NCBI GenBank assembly: GCA_038373865.1
Contig: JAXGGA010001597.1
Span: forward strand, 1-64,000
Direction: 5' to 3'
DNA from: Uloborus plumipes
Taxonomy: Eukaryota > Arthropoda > Arachnida > Araneae > Uloboridae
Length of the DNA: 64,000 bases
The notes below the pieces were generated by a model. It was not told the DNA's origin, did not search any database, and was given only the letters and a program-made list of their open reading frames with translations. Position 1 is the first letter of the stretch. The number at the start of each line of letters is the position of its first letter. A program made the translations under genes and the position numbers. This document shows positions 21,904 through 33,884 of the stretch, piece after piece.

Positions 21904-24143
21904 TCAAGAAATACTTTTCGAAAATATAACTATGTTGCATTCCTCATGTAAGTGCCATATTAGATGGATACAACGATGTCCTCGTTTACAACCTTTATTT
22001 TCGCTCCTTACACGTCTGTTTATAAACATTTAGACCACCATACTCAACAGCAACTTAACTTGATACTGAAATCACTACACGCGAAAGAAAAACGGAGTTA
22101 ACAGAAACCTTCTTGACGAATTAGAAGAGATCGCAAACTGCGTGAACTCTTATTGGCTGGCACGTTTGATTTAAATGGGTTACGCTTCCGCACTTCTCCG
22201 TTCGTAAAATTGAAAACATTAAGAAAATTACGAATATTATGACAAAAAAAAAAAGGCTACATATGCGTAGATGAAACACTCTAATGCGATTTTTAAGAGG
22301 CAGGATCTAATTTCACCCGAAATGCGGACACGGCGCAAGGAACTATTTCCTTTGTTTGGTCTCAGTTTATTTCTCTATAGTCAAGAAAGATTGCAGTCGA
22401 GTATAGTACTGTAAGTCCTTGAAAGCCGCGCCTAGCACTCGGAAACCATTCCTCTTAAAAAAGGAGTGACGGGTTGGGAGAGGGAATTCTCCGAAGCTTT
22501 AAATTTAAAACGTGTATTTTTGCTATCCCTTTGAATCATTCAACTGAACTATGTATTTAAAATTAGCATCGCTCTCTACGTTGTTTGATACGGCTCAAAA
22601 TGCTTCTTATTATTCTTCCCCTTATTGTTATCTTACCTATCACCCCTATTTTGGTAAGATCAGAGAAGACCTGACGCATGCGTAAATACGCGCAAGGTTT
22701 TACCCAAGAAAATCAGACTGTATTACACTAGACTTCCACATTCGAGTTGACACATTGTTGTGTGTAAAATATTTTCTTATTTGTAAAACGGCAGTCGAAA
22801 GCTTTGTACTATGTGAAATGAGTAAAAATAGACAACGTTTAAAAAGTAGATTAGTAGTTCACATGCCAAAGACTGACAAGTGAACGGTTCACTTGTTCCT
22901 TGGTTCCTTGATTCACTTGTCAGTTTTTGGCATGTAAACCTGTCTTTTAATTTTTACTTTCTGCACTGATGATGGGGCTTGCAGTTTATAATCCCAAAAC
23001 AGCTGTTTGCTGAGTTTTAAACTCTTTTTAATCGTATTTATTTGTACTTTTTAAACGTTGTCTATTTTTACTTATATCTTCTTATTTATTAATGCATGAC
23101 ATTTATGTCTTTTAACGGCTGTTAACCAATCCTTACTTGCTCAACATCTGTCAAAAGCAAATTATTCAAAAAAATTGCTGTTAACTGTTTTTAACCACTT
23201 CCTTTACGAATTTTTTTTTGGAAAAACATGCAAAAAAAAAAACACATTTTTTTTTAAATTTAATTTTGAAACACAAGAAAATGAAGCAATACAAATAAAA
23301 TATGTAGGTTTCAAGTTATTTATAGGCGTAAAATCAATTAGTTTTACCCGAGTTTTCTCGGGATAATAATTACCTGCGACTCATACGAGCCCGAGATAAC
23401 TCGAGATAATCAGGCAAGCGGTTAATCACAAACTAGAGTTTGAAAAAAAAATGAAGCAGGTTTCAAATACAAGGTTTTCGAATTAACTCTATCAAGAAAA
23501 TGTTAAGATGGGAGCACAGAAATGCACTTTCTATTTCCGTATACTAAAGAACACCGGTTATTGAATACTGTAGTATAATGAACTCTGCTCGGGTGACATT
23601 AATTACCCTAAGTAGCGATTTCTAAATAAAAATTATATTGAAGCCATATACTGCTTTCGGTTTTATTCTTCCCGTATACTAGAAATAGATCACTTAGGCT
23701 GATCACTTATATTAACGATGTACAGAGATTAAACAACGCGATAGTTGCAATTATAAAAAAAATTGAAAACATTACTTTGAAGACTACAACACCATAAGGA
23801 AAATCCGATGAGAAATTGGAAGGGTGCTTTAGAATTTGTAAGAAAAGTCAACGATAACGTATCAGTTATTTGTTACATTTTACCTTGTGTTGTTTCGTTT
23901 GCAGTCCCCAGAGCAAATTAATGTATATTTTATTAATTTATGCGCTTAAAATGAAACTTCCGTTTCGAAGAAGTTTTAAATAGCATTGGTATGAAATGTT
24001 ACAAAAAAACCGACCAAATATTTTATAAAGAAATATTGATAAAATATACATGTAAGCAATAATTTGTCCTATTCTAAAAAAAATTTAAAAATAAAAACGC
24101 AAATATTTATGCATTTAATAAGTTTTTAATTCAAAAAATCTGT
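21904..24143. other. Unassigned sequence
   Basis: Apart from the foldback repeat at 22821-23072, no gene or transposon end was recognised. The part 22080-22720 is somewhat GC-richer than its surroundings, without an open frame of note. Confidence 0.35.
22821..23072. repeat. Foldback repeat with a nested inner hairpin
   Basis: Outer arms 22821-22849 and 23045-23072 (AGTAAAAATAGACAACGTTT and complement) enclose inner arms 22861-22885 and 22912-22935 (ACATGCCAAA and GACAAGTGAA, with complement). Within these, ACAAGTGAAC-G-GTTCACTTGT is a perfect 21-base hairpin. It is probably a hairpin-type short transposon. Confidence 0.7.
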
Positions 24144-24197
24144 TTATGTTCATAAATGCTTACGTTCATAAATGCTTATGTTCATAAATGCTTATGT
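24144..24197. repeat. Tandem 16-bp repeat, about 3 units
   Basis: Units of TTATGTTCATAAATGC with single-base changes, repeated in tandem. Confidence 0.85.
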
Positions 24198-24439
24198 TTA
24201 TTCAACCCAATGATCATATATTTTGAATTATTGATAAGCTATATCTTCAAGATAAAGTAAAGTGTAGTACGAGCTTAGCAAAATGATAAAATGAGTACTA
24301 GTCAGAACTACTGTCTTCTTCGTTTGTCATCGTGAATCAATCCTTAAAACAAGCAGGATTGAAAAGTACGAGTACTAAGATTAAATTAAAAATTTTAACT
24401 GCTAAAAAACGTTAAAATTTGAGCTCTAAATAACATGGA

Positions 24440-25255
24440 AGTTCCAGACACATTCTATCAGACGCATAATTTTCTTTCTTTTGGTAACTAATTTTCAAAA
24501 TTTTCATGCATGTTTTTGCTGCAAAAATCGCGATAAACGTTATAGAAGTTTGTGATTGACTTCTTCGTTAATTAACCCATTAATGCCTAGCGTCATTTTT
24601 TAGGGACGGTCCAAAAAAAAGGTCTGAATTTCCCCAAAATGAGCATTTCAACCAAATAATAGTGTTCAATTAGTACCTTGGTATTGTTTCAATCCGTTAT
24701 TAACAGATTCCAGCACATAACCATTGTAAAGTGTGTTTTGTAGCAGTTTTAATATGAACTTTATCAAAAAAGACATCGTTCACAACCTCACGAAAAAAAC
24801 TAAGTTTTCAAAGTTATTCCCCGCTTCCCTGTTTATGTTAATTGCTGATTTTATTTCTTCTTATAAAATGTCTTTTTAAATATTATATCGTAGGCAGAAA
24901 AAAATTTAGTAAAAAAAGTATGTACCCTCTGGGGTCTATCGTAACTTTTAAGGGAAAATTTTTCTTTCCTTAATAAAAAAATTATTTTTTACATGATATT
25001 TTTTAAATTATTTTTCCTCTCCATTAAACACTGTTTGTAACCAGTATACAAAATATCTTTGGGAAAAAAACTGTCAGGCATTAATGGGTTAATACACACT
25101 CTGGATCAACTCTCCATTCGAACAAAAAGTCCTTTTTTTTTTCAAAATCGGTTCATCCGTTTAGAGCTAGAGTGCTTGCTACTAACAGATCAACAGATAC
25201 AAAGATACGTCGAAATTATAGTCCTCTTCCGTGTTACGTCGGGAGTTAAAAAAGG
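24440..25255 (+). mobile_element. RTE-like LINE 3' tail, interrupted by a piggyBac-like element
   Basis: The stretch 25130-25255 has CAAAATCGGTTCATCCGTTT, then a CAGATCAACAGATAC-type run and a GTCGGGAGTTAAAAAAGG end, which resemble the 3' untranslated tails of RTE-clade retrotransposons. Sequence just left of the piggyBac-like element (24500-24571) plausibly continues it. No reverse transcriptase is present; this is a 5'-truncated copy, as usual for LINEs. Confidence 0.5.
24576..25088 (+). mobile_element. piggyBac-like MITE family, copy a (513 bp)
   Basis: TTAA on both sides (24572-24575 and 25089-25092) with inverted ends CCCATTAATGCC and complement. Further copies lie at 29557-30066 (same orientation), 43469-43978 and 60080-60626 (both inverted). 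No coding capacity. It has inserted into an RTE-like tail. Confidence 0.9.
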
Positions 25256-25691
25256 AGGAACTGAAAATGTGAGTTTAAAGAGCAGTTTTCTCTTTCATTC
25301 GAGCATTTCAAATCGAATGTTTGTAATGCTTAAATATTCTATTTTATTAATTCACCATTTCATTCATTATTATTTTTTTTTTCTGTTTCGCTAAAAATTG
25401 TTTTCCGCAATTGTGTCTGTTGCTATTGCCGATTTCACTTGATTTATCTTACAAAATGCACGCTACTAGAAATTGACTTTTCCGACTGATTTTTAAGGGT
25501 GCATAACTCAGAAAATATTCAAAAGGCATTATTTTAGCTTTCGTTTTGAAAAGCGTAGTTTGATTTTTTTTTTTTTTTTTTTTGTAACTGATCTTTTTTT
25601 GAAACATTTTCGTGTAGAATTTCAAAGTATAATACAAAATAAATAGTGATATCTTTACTTTTTAAGTCTTGTGTTTAACACCTCTGATATA

Positions 25692-26909
25692 CACTGAAGT
25701 GACAAAAGTCATGGGATAGCAATATGCAAATTTTCAGATGGCAGTAGCATCGCATAGAACAGGTATAAATGCGCAGTGCTTTTACAGAGCTTTCATTTCT
25801 GTTCAAGTTATTCATGTAAAGAGGTTTTAACGTGATGATGACCGCACGACGTGAATTAACAGACTTTGAACGCGGAATGTTAGTTGGAGCTAGACGCATG
25901 GGTCATGCCATTTCGGAAATCGTTAGAGAATTCAACATTCCCAGATCCACTGTGTCAAGAGTGTGCCGAGAGTATGAAATTTCAGGCATAACATCCCACC
26001 ATGGACAGCGCAGTGGTCGACCGCCTGCACTTAAAGATCGAGACCGGCGACGTCTGCAAAGAGTCGTAAATTCTAACAGACAAGCAACACTGCGTCAAAT
26101 CACCGTAGAAATCAATGTGGGACGTACAATGGACGTGTCTGCTAGAACTGTGCGGAGAAATTTGGATTTCTTGGGCTATTCCAGCAGAAGACCGACTCGA
26201 GTGCCTTTACTGACAGAACGACATCGCTTGCAGCGACTCTCGTGGGCACGTGAGCATATCGGTTGGTCCCTAGATGAATGGAAAACCGTGGCCTGGTCCG
26301 ATGAGTCACGATTTCAGCTGGTAAGAGCCGATGGTAGGGTTCGAGTGTGGCGCAGACCCCACGAAGCCATGGACCCAAACTGTCAGCAAGGCACTGTTCA
26401 AGCTGGTGGTGGCTCCGTAATGGTGTGGGCTGTTTTTTCATGGCATGGACTTGGTCCTCTAGTGCGACTGGACCGAACATTGACTGGAAATGCTTATGTG
26501 CAGCTACTTGGAGATCACTTGCAGCCATTCATGGACTTCATGTACCCAAACAACGATGGGATTTTTATGGATGACAATGCGCCATGTCACCGGGCCACAA
26601 CTGTTCGCAATTGGTTTGAAGAAAATTCTGGACAATTCCAACGAATGATTTGGCCACCTAGATCGCCCGACATGAATCCCATTGAGCATTTATGGGACAC
26701 CATCGAGAGGTCTGTTCGTGCCCAAAATCCTGCCCCATCAACGCTTTCACAATTATGGACGTCTATCGAGACAGCATGGCTCAATATTCCTGCAGAAGAC
26801 TTCCAACGACTTGTTGAGTCCATGCCACGTCAAGTTGTTGCACTTCGCCGGGCAAAAGGAGGGCCGACACGATATTAAGAGGTATCCCATGACTTTTGTC
26901 ACTTCAGTG
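25692..26909 (+). mobile_element. Complete Tc1-like transposon
   Basis: At 1218 bp with inverted ends CACTGAAGTGACAAAAGTCA (27 bp in all, reading on to TGGGATA) and TA on both sides (25690-25691 and 26910-26911). It encloses one uninterrupted transposase gene. Intact ends, target duplication and frame indicate a recent insertion, possibly still mobile. Confidence 0.95.
25832..26878 (+). CDS. Tc1-like transposase, intact, DD36E spacing
   Basis: A 348-codon frame with no break, starting MMMTARREL 140 bp inside the left end and ending TAA 29 bp before the right end. It would bind the inverted ends in the nucleus and move the element by cut and paste into TA. Residues 11-50 form the first helix-turn-helix domain (FERGMLVGARR to VSRVCREYE). 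SGRPP (61-65) stands where Tc1-type proteins have GRPR, followed by a basic stretch (RDRRRLQR, 70-77) and a second helix-turn-helix to about 115. The catalytic triad appears as D157 (AWSDESRF), D248 (FMDDNAPCH) and E285 (MNPIEHLW). Thirty-six residues separate the second D and the E, against 34 in classical Tc1; DD36E is known as a separate animal group (Incomer). The length is normal for the family. Three Met codons open the frame, so the start could be any of them. Confidence 0.95.
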   Translation: MMMTARRELTDFERGMLVGARRMGHAISEIVREFNIPRSTVSRVCREYEISGITSHHGQRSGRPPALKDRDRRRLQRVVNSNRQATLRQITVEINVGRTMDVSARTVRRNLDFLGYSSRRPTRVPLLTERHRLQRLSWAREHIGWSLDEWKTVAWSDESRFQLVRADGRVRVWRRPHEAMDPNCQQGTVQAGGGSVMVWAVFSWHGLGPLVRLDRTLTGNAYVQLLGDHLQPFMDFMYPNNDGIFMDDNAPCHRATTVRNWFEENSGQFQRMIWPPRSPDMNPIEHLWDTIERSVRAQNPAPSTLSQLWTSIETAWLNIPAEDFQRLVESMPRQVVALRRAKGGPTRY

Positions 26910-26911
26910 TA

Positions 26912-28112
26912 TATTGCATATATTTTCATTTGAGTACAGTACCAAGAACTCATGAGTTATTGATTTTGCAACTTTTCTGCTTATTCTACTTGCTCAAAAG
27001 CAAACAACTTGAATAAAAAATATGTTTGGTATTGCGATTATTTGGAGATCTTGAATAATGCCCTTCATGTCATAGAAAAAAAGGTTAAATCCAAAACTCA
27101 AAACACAAGCAAATAGGATATCAATCAAGTAAATTGAATGTCAAAAGTTTCGTACAAATAATCACGAAGAAAATACATACAAATACAAATTTAAATTATT
27201 TTCACCATTATCTGATCCTCTTTCTTGATAAATAATAAGAGAAAAACTTAGAATTGAATTCAATGCTGTGAAAATACAAATTCAGGGTTTAATCACTTGT
27301 TTTTCAGCGCGGAAGACCTCATAAAATGTACACGTAGCTGAATAAATATTTAATTTTGAAAACGGACTGTTATAAATATAACATTAAAAATGTCAAGCGA
27401 ATTGGACTCCATGTGGATACTTTGTCTGTACAGTATAACTTCATACATGTACACAAATTATCGCACTAGGTGCTCTAAAAATTATTTTTAACTAAAAACG
27501 AAACCGCTGTCAGAGAACACTCAGGAGATAAAAAGCAAAAATAATTGGTTACATTTACACACTCAAACCTATGAATCAAAGTTATTTTACAATCCCAGTA
27601 CAAAAAAATAGGCAAAACGAAGCATCTGCATACAAAATAAACATTAATTTCAATCCCTAAACGGTTAACTATTTTACTACCTAACTAATTATATACGATT
27701 TCTTAATTTTGGAGTAGGTGCCTGCTATTAACTACTACTTAACCTAACGACTGAAAATTTTAGTTATTTAAAATATTCGGACTGAATTACAGAAATGAAT
27801 TTCATAATAAATACTTTTAAAAAATCTACAAGATCTAAAATAAAACAAATCCTTATGAGGAAAAACTTTTTGATTGTGATTTTTCAATACAATAGCTCAA
27901 AAACTTATTCTAAAAGTAATCACCTAGGCCGGCAGGGCTATTGTTATTTTAATCATCCGAGTAGATGCTGAATGGCATTTTTAATGGCCGGATAATGCCG
28001 TATCCAACAAACAACTGAAGTTTTTCGATAAAAGTTTTTTTTTTTTAATTCTTAAAATTTGTCTTCCTCCATTACGCTACCATTGCAAAATATTAATTCA
28101 GTTTGAAATTGA
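26912..28112. other. Anonymous AT-rich sequence
   Basis: No gene, repeat end or open frame of note is visible. Confidence 0.45.
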
Positions 28113-28316
28113 TGTTATCCATGCAAGTTCTGCCAGGAAGATGGAAACCGTGACGACTACGGAAATCAAGATGCAAAATATTTTTCAGAAATGGTCAAAG
28201 GATGCGAAGGGGCAATTCCAGAAAGTAATTTTTGACTACGGCCTTATGGGCATGTTACCAAATGTAACTGCTACAGAGGAAACACTTTTTTATGCAATGT
28301 GTGTTTATATTTATAG
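28113..28316 (+). other. Exon-like Cys-rich segment with an in-frame stop
   Basis: One frame, from 28113 to a TAG at 28314, carries eight cysteines in about 66 codons, four before and four after a TGA at 28233. The clusters read C-x2-C-x2-C near the start and C-x-C-x6-C-x2-C near the end. The density and spacing resemble small secreted disulfide-rich peptides, but I cannot match a family. Base composition is richer in GC than the flanks. A second frame overlapping it (open from about 28090 to 28341, with an ATG at 28141) is also uninterrupted, so which frame, if either, is coding is undecided. A GTAATT donor-like site just before the TGA could mean the stop lies in an intron. Confidence 0.3.
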
Positions 28317-28399
28317 TTTATATTCAATGTGTAGTCTATAAATATTTGGAATCTAACAGCGTAGGCAAGGAAGTAACTGTAACCGCCAAAAACATGAGA

Positions 28400-29556
28400 A
28401 TTAACAAATGTAATGTAATATAATGTGAGTGTAATAAAATCTATACCTCTGAGCCAGATTAAGTTCATTTTCGTTGCTTTTCAGGAGAGCGCGAAAAGGT
28501 TGTCTGATACATACAAAGGATGAGACTTAAAAAGATCCTTTCAAGCTTCTAAATATTTATGAAGAAATTTCTTTAAAAGAATAGCTTTTTCATGAGTCGA
28601 TGCGGAATAAGATTCAATATACAATGCTGTAATAAAGTGAAAATCGCCATTTTTGGTCTTAGCGCTAGTCTAGTTCTGAGGTACAGAAATGTCGCCTTGT
28701 TCTCGTGGAGCAAATTTGCTCGTTGCAATGCGCAACATATAATATGTGTATGCGTCTATAAGTATAAGTTAACGTATAAATCAAGTAATAATCAAGTACT
28801 TGTCATTAAAGTATGATAGTGATAAAAGTAGCTCATCAATTTGTTGTTACAAAGCTCTCGGATATAATACACAATGCCCGATAATCTTGCATCAATGTAT
28901 GCTACGAAAACAAAATTTTAATCTTCAGCGCAAAATTAAAGCCGAGGTAACTACCTGAATTCCTTACCAAGTTGTTTCTGGGAAACATTACCCTTTTTAG
29001 CGTTAGTTTATATTTTTAATTAACAATGGGATAGAATTTCCTATTAGCGGCAGAAATTGTCCAACCACTTTCAAGATTGGTTTTGTCATGTTTCATAATA
29101 GTTTCCTAGCAAGAAAATTTCCGAAACTTGTCTACCAAGATATAATTTTTAATTATTTTCTATTAAAAGATATTATTCGTAAAAATGAAGAGCAAAAATT
29201 AGCAACATGTTGTTGCATAACTATATTGATTGGATATAGCGCAAGCAGCATTTCTCAGAGCATCCCTATCAGAATTAAATTTCTAAGATTTTCTATAATA
29301 GTTCAAAAAACAAACGGGTATAGAAAACAGGCTTATATTCTTCGAAATTCACCTAGTGAAATGTGTGGAAAATTTATGATTAGAAATTTATTGCATAAAG
29401 TTCATCTGCTTATACAACCTTGGAGAGAGAGAAAAAAATTGGGAAACTGTTCAAAGAGAGATATTTCAAACGTATGTATCAGTAAAATAAAGACGTGAAT
29501 ACAAAAGATCAACGAACGGAAAGAGCAAATAGATACTCCGAGCTGGAGATTTCTTA
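28400..29556. other. Unassigned sequence
   Basis: A 136-codon plus-strand frame (29088-29498) is AT-rich and shows no known domain. No other signal was recognised. Confidence 0.35.
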
Positions 29557-30066
29557 CCCATTAATGCCTAGCGTCCCTTTTTAGGGACGATCCAAAAAAG
29601 CGTCTGAATTTCCTCAAAATGAACATTTCAACCAATTTCAATTAGTACCTTGGTATTGTTTCAATTCGTTATTAACAGACTGCAGCACATAACCATTGTA
29701 GAGTGTGTTCTGCAGCAAGTTTAATATGATCTTTATCAAAAAGACATCGTTCACAAACTCAAGAAAAAAAGCTAAGTTTTCCAAGTTAGCTGGGAAGTTA
29801 GCTCTCAGCTTCCCAGTTTATGTAAATTGCTGATTTTATTTCTTCTTATTAAATGTCTTTTTAAATATTATATCGTAGGCAGAAAAAAAAATTTAGTAAA
29901 AAAAGTACGTACCCCCTGGGGACTATCGTAACTTTTAAGGAACGATTTTTCTTTCCTTAATAAAACAATTATTTTTTACATAATATTTTTTTATTATTTT
30001 CCCTGCCCATTAAACACTGTTTGTAACCAGTATTCTTCGGAAAAAAAAGTGTCAGGCATTAATGGG
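29557..30066 (+). mobile_element. piggyBac-like MITE family, copy b (510 bp)
   Basis: Same family and orientation as 24576-25088, ends CCCATTAATGCC and complement. The right flank is TTAA (30067-30070), but the left flank reads CTTA, so one base of the duplication has changed or been lost. Confidence 0.9.
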
Positions 30067-30101
30067 TTAAATTAGTCATACACTGACACACTGATTAGGG
30101 A

Positions 30102-30483
30102 TACATTGTAAAAAAAAGTTGTTTTTACAGTATAATACTGCCACTTTTATAGTAATAAACTGTAAAAATGACTAATTTTGCAATACTGAACTGTAAAAAA
30201 TCAATTTTATAGTGATAAACTGTAAAATTGCCAATTTTAGTTTATTACCGTGCATTTTACAGTTTTAAACTAGAACCTCTGCTGCCATTAGTATACTGTT
30301 GTTTTTACGGTATAATACAGCTAAATTTTACGGCAATATAAACTATAAAACTGCAAACTTTACAGTAAGAAACTACAAAATTGCTAGTTTTACAGTTTAT
30401 TGCTGTGCATTTTACAGTTTTAAATTGGAACCTCGGCTGCCGGTATTATACTGTAAAAACTACAGTTCATTTTTTTCAGTGTA
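30102..30483. repeat. Inverted-repeat element of the TTTTTACAGTATAATAC family, copy 1
   Basis: Ends TACATTGTAAAAAAAAG and, inverted, TACACTGAAAAAAATG, each followed by GTTTTTACAGTATAATAC. The terminal block is repeated inside at about 30296-30325, so the element looks like a tandem double. A shorter relative is at 48513-48731. The interior consists of repeated ACTGTAAAA-type phrases in both orientations. The superfamily is not identified. Confidence 0.75.
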
Positions 30484-31132
30484 CTATCTACTTCAGGATA
30501 GGGAAGGTTAATTCTCCCTTTACTCATTTCCACTCTGTGACTAAAACAATTAGTAATGCCTACAAATTTTGAGAAAAAAAATTCCTTTCTTACCATATTT
30601 CATAAGCCACAATTATTAATAGTTAATGCTTCGATGTTTTAACTATAGTTACTAACTTTTGATAGCAAAATAGTTTCAAAAAACTCTTAAAAGTATATTA
30701 GAGTTTCAAAGTCTAATTTTTCTTTATTCATCAAACTAATTAGTGATTAGATGAATGTTGAGCTCGGAGCTTTGCGAAATATTCGAAAATAGTTTTACCT
30801 GGAAGATAAAGGTAAGAATTATCTAAGATCCGCAAAATCCTAAATATAAATTGCATACTTGTTTTCGGGGCTACTAGGAATCAGTTTGTCAATGTTAAAG
30901 CTATGATTGTTGGGATGATGTGATGGGAATTATTTATTTAATTTTTTGTGTTGTACAAATAAATCCAAGTAATATTTACTTAGGGAACTTACGATCTCAT
31001 TACACTACGAGCAGAAGAAAAACTTGAATCGGGATGTCCAAATGGACCTTGCTAACAGTGAAAAGGTAAATTTAGAAGTTATAAGTAGCACTCCCAAAAC
31101 AATATTATCAAATAATATCCTAAAAATCCAAT
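30484..31132. other. Anonymous AT-rich sequence
   Basis: Nothing assignable. Confidence 0.45.
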
Positions 31133-31400
31133 CATGAAGTTTTAATCCATCTTTAATTAAGCACAAATACGCAGGGATACTGCAGACACGTGTTTCGGTA
31201 TTACAAGGAACGCCTTTTTCAATACATTTTTTTTTTTTTTTTTTTGAACTTATGGATATCTCGGATGTCTGTGCATCTATAAGCTCAAAACATTTTTTCC
31301 TTTTTTTTCATTGAAAAAGGAGTTTCTTGTAACGCCGAAACACGTGTCTGCAGTATCCCTGCGTATTTGTGCTTAATTAACGTTGGATTAAGACTTCATA
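31133..31400. repeat. Long hairpin repeat with arms of about 90 bp
   Basis: Left arm 31133-31228 and right arm 31311-31400 are inverted copies. The best-conserved core, GCACAAATACGCAGGGATAC followed by TGCAGACACGTGTTTCGG, is identical in both arms. CACGTG lies within this core. The loop is poly(T)-rich. It is probably a hairpin-type short transposon. Confidence 0.85.
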
Positions 31401-33255
31401 ATTTATGCACAAAGGTAATTAGTTTCTTCATATCCAATCATGTTTCATCAAGCTTTTTTCTGTTTTTATTCCATCTTGTTAAAACCATACAAATTCTTTC
31501 TCTCTCATTTTCTCTCTCTATTCTCTCTCTCCCTCTCTCAAACACACTGGTCTACTTTTCAAGATTTTCGTCAATTACAATTTAGTGATATTGCTTTGCT
31601 TACTTATTATATTATTTAAATTAACGATATTCCAAAAATACGATGGTTGTTTCTTTGAAGTTTTTATTATTGGGTCTTGCAGATAGTTTCTCACTGAATC
31701 TGAAAATGACCTGCACTAATTATATGGACTATAATGACCTTCACACTTATTGCGTTAGAAGTTTTTGGAAATCGGAAATTTCAAAATCTGTGATAAACTG
31801 ATAAATTGCGACTTTAAAAAAGACTTAAAATGTATTATTTTTATAGTTCGTTCATCTGTTGCGTATAATTCGCATGGTCATACCTAAACAGGGGAAGGGC
31901 TTCATGCTCCTTTACTTATAGTTTCTAATGAAAATTGTTGCAAAAATTAGCCTAAATTTAATTTTTAGAGCAGTTTAACTCGTGTATTTATTTTTTTATA
32001 ATGTGTGTCATACATTCAGAACATACTCCCTATTTACCCAGGTATTATGACGAAGTATGCAAAAGACTCTTTCAATTTTAATACGTTGAATAACCGTAAT
32101 GCTCCATGAGCTTGAAGGTTCAATTTTCCGAATTCACATTTGTGAGGGCCGGGGCAGCCCAGAAAATATGGGCTCCAGGGGCTCAGGAGGGGCGTGAGTG
32201 AAGGGTATACCCCCCCCCCCCCAATCCTTGGTTTTAACTCATACTACCAATTCTAATACGATCCAGAGCTAACTCGTTGAGGATAAGTAATTTTTTTGTT
32301 TTCATTTTTGATCGTTTTTTTCTTTTATAGGGAGGTATTCATGATTCCTTGTCACCTTTGAATTTTGTAAATATTTTTCGGTTTTTCACTTAATATTTTA
32401 TCGATTTTTTTTTGTGGACTTTTGGAGGACGATATTTTTTTTATTTAAAAGCATTTCGTTATTAAACACCTTTTTACTGTTTTACTTTTAAGCAAACTTA
32501 AGAGTTTTAACAGAAGAAAAAATGAAATGTGGAATAGAGAAAATTTCTGAAAATAAAACTGGTTGCTTTAAATGTGCTCCAATAAAAATAATAAATGTCC
32601 TCGTTTGCTGTTGAACGGAGTTAAGCATTTAAAGATTTAAAAGGGTAAGAATTAATAAATATTTTAAGGATTTAAAAAAATAGTTTTGACCGAAAAATGT
32701 TCTTTCGATTTTAAGAATATCCAAAACTTTCCAGCAATACAATGCATTTCTGATGTTCTTGAAGAATGAAACTAGAAAATTACAAATTCTTACATCTTTA
32801 TCAGGTCTTTATTTTCAGTATTTTTATACATACATTATTCCTTTAGTAGCACTTCGTGGTATAAAAAAAACCTCTCAAAATGCTTCTGGCACCGTTTTTC
32901 TGATTCCTGTGATCACCGTTTTTCCACATCACCCATCCCTTGTTATAAATAGCACTCCCCCTTTTCTTTCAGTCTTTGATAGTTTTATAGGCATTATTTT
33001 TATCTAGAATGAAATGGAACATTACACTAAGCGTTATCATTCTTCGAAAGGCTAGACAGGCTAGACAGTTTTATATAATACTCCCCTAAAATAGTTTAAA
33101 AATTGTCAAAAAAAACTTTTTCAGCAATGACAAATTGCAAAATGTTTTCTTTTTGGACCTCGAACTTCGTGTAATCCCTCTTTCATATTGGCAGTCTGCC
33201 AATATTTCGCCTTGGTGCTCCAGTAATTCGGACCTGCTCATTGGCCTCTGCACGT

Positions 33256-33257
<2 letters not shown>
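31401..33257. other. Unassigned sequence with low-complexity runs
   Basis: CT-rich tract at 31498-31545, C run at 32210-32222, and a GC-richer patch at 32145-32200 that resembles decayed hAT-like ends but has no identifiable duplication. No gene is recognised. Confidence 0.4.

Positions 33258-33297
<40 letters not shown>
33258..33297. repeat. (AC)n microsatellite
   Basis: About 20 uninterrupted AC units. Confidence 0.98.
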
Positions 33298-33300
<3 letters not shown>

Positions 33301-33884
33301 TCGCGATTCGCCATAGCGAAAAACATAATTTGAGTTCAAGATGTCCAAATTCAATTTTTCTTTTCGTGTTATCTGTTTTTATTTTAATCAATCAAATTTT
33401 TTCAATTTTTGATACTTAATTTTTAGTACAAAATCAGAGTGTCGGCCTTGCTCCTATGCACCACTGCACCACATGCCTGAAAATTTCCATGTTGTGAAAA
33501 AAAAAAAAAAAGGTAAAAAATTTTGAAAGCATCGCACGTTGCATGCAAGCTGCATTGCAGTTCCTCAGTAAAAAATCTTCCTGTATTATTTTTATTTATT
33601 CAAATTACATACACTGGTAAAATTAAGATTAAACATGAAATTAAATTTGCTTACAATATAGCATTAATGCACATTTACAGTCCATTTACACTCCTGTAAT
33701 TTATCATTATATCAAGAAGTGAAACAGTAATGTCGCTGCACTCGAAAAATATAAACATTTTTTTCGACACTCAAAAAACGTTTTATTGAACAAATAAATA
33801 AAACAAGCAAAGCTTAAAAAGTTAAACTATTTAGCATAAGCAGTAAATCACTTCCTCTAAGCCAGGGCTAAGGCATAACTACAC

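Noticed and set aside
26142..26823. Minus-strand and shifted frames of 60-128 codons across the Tc1-like gene
   Set aside because: They are shadows of the intact transposase frame at 25832-26878.
29088..29498. 136-codon plus-strand frame
   Set aside because: Composition is that of AT-rich noncoding DNA, no domain or splice context is visible.
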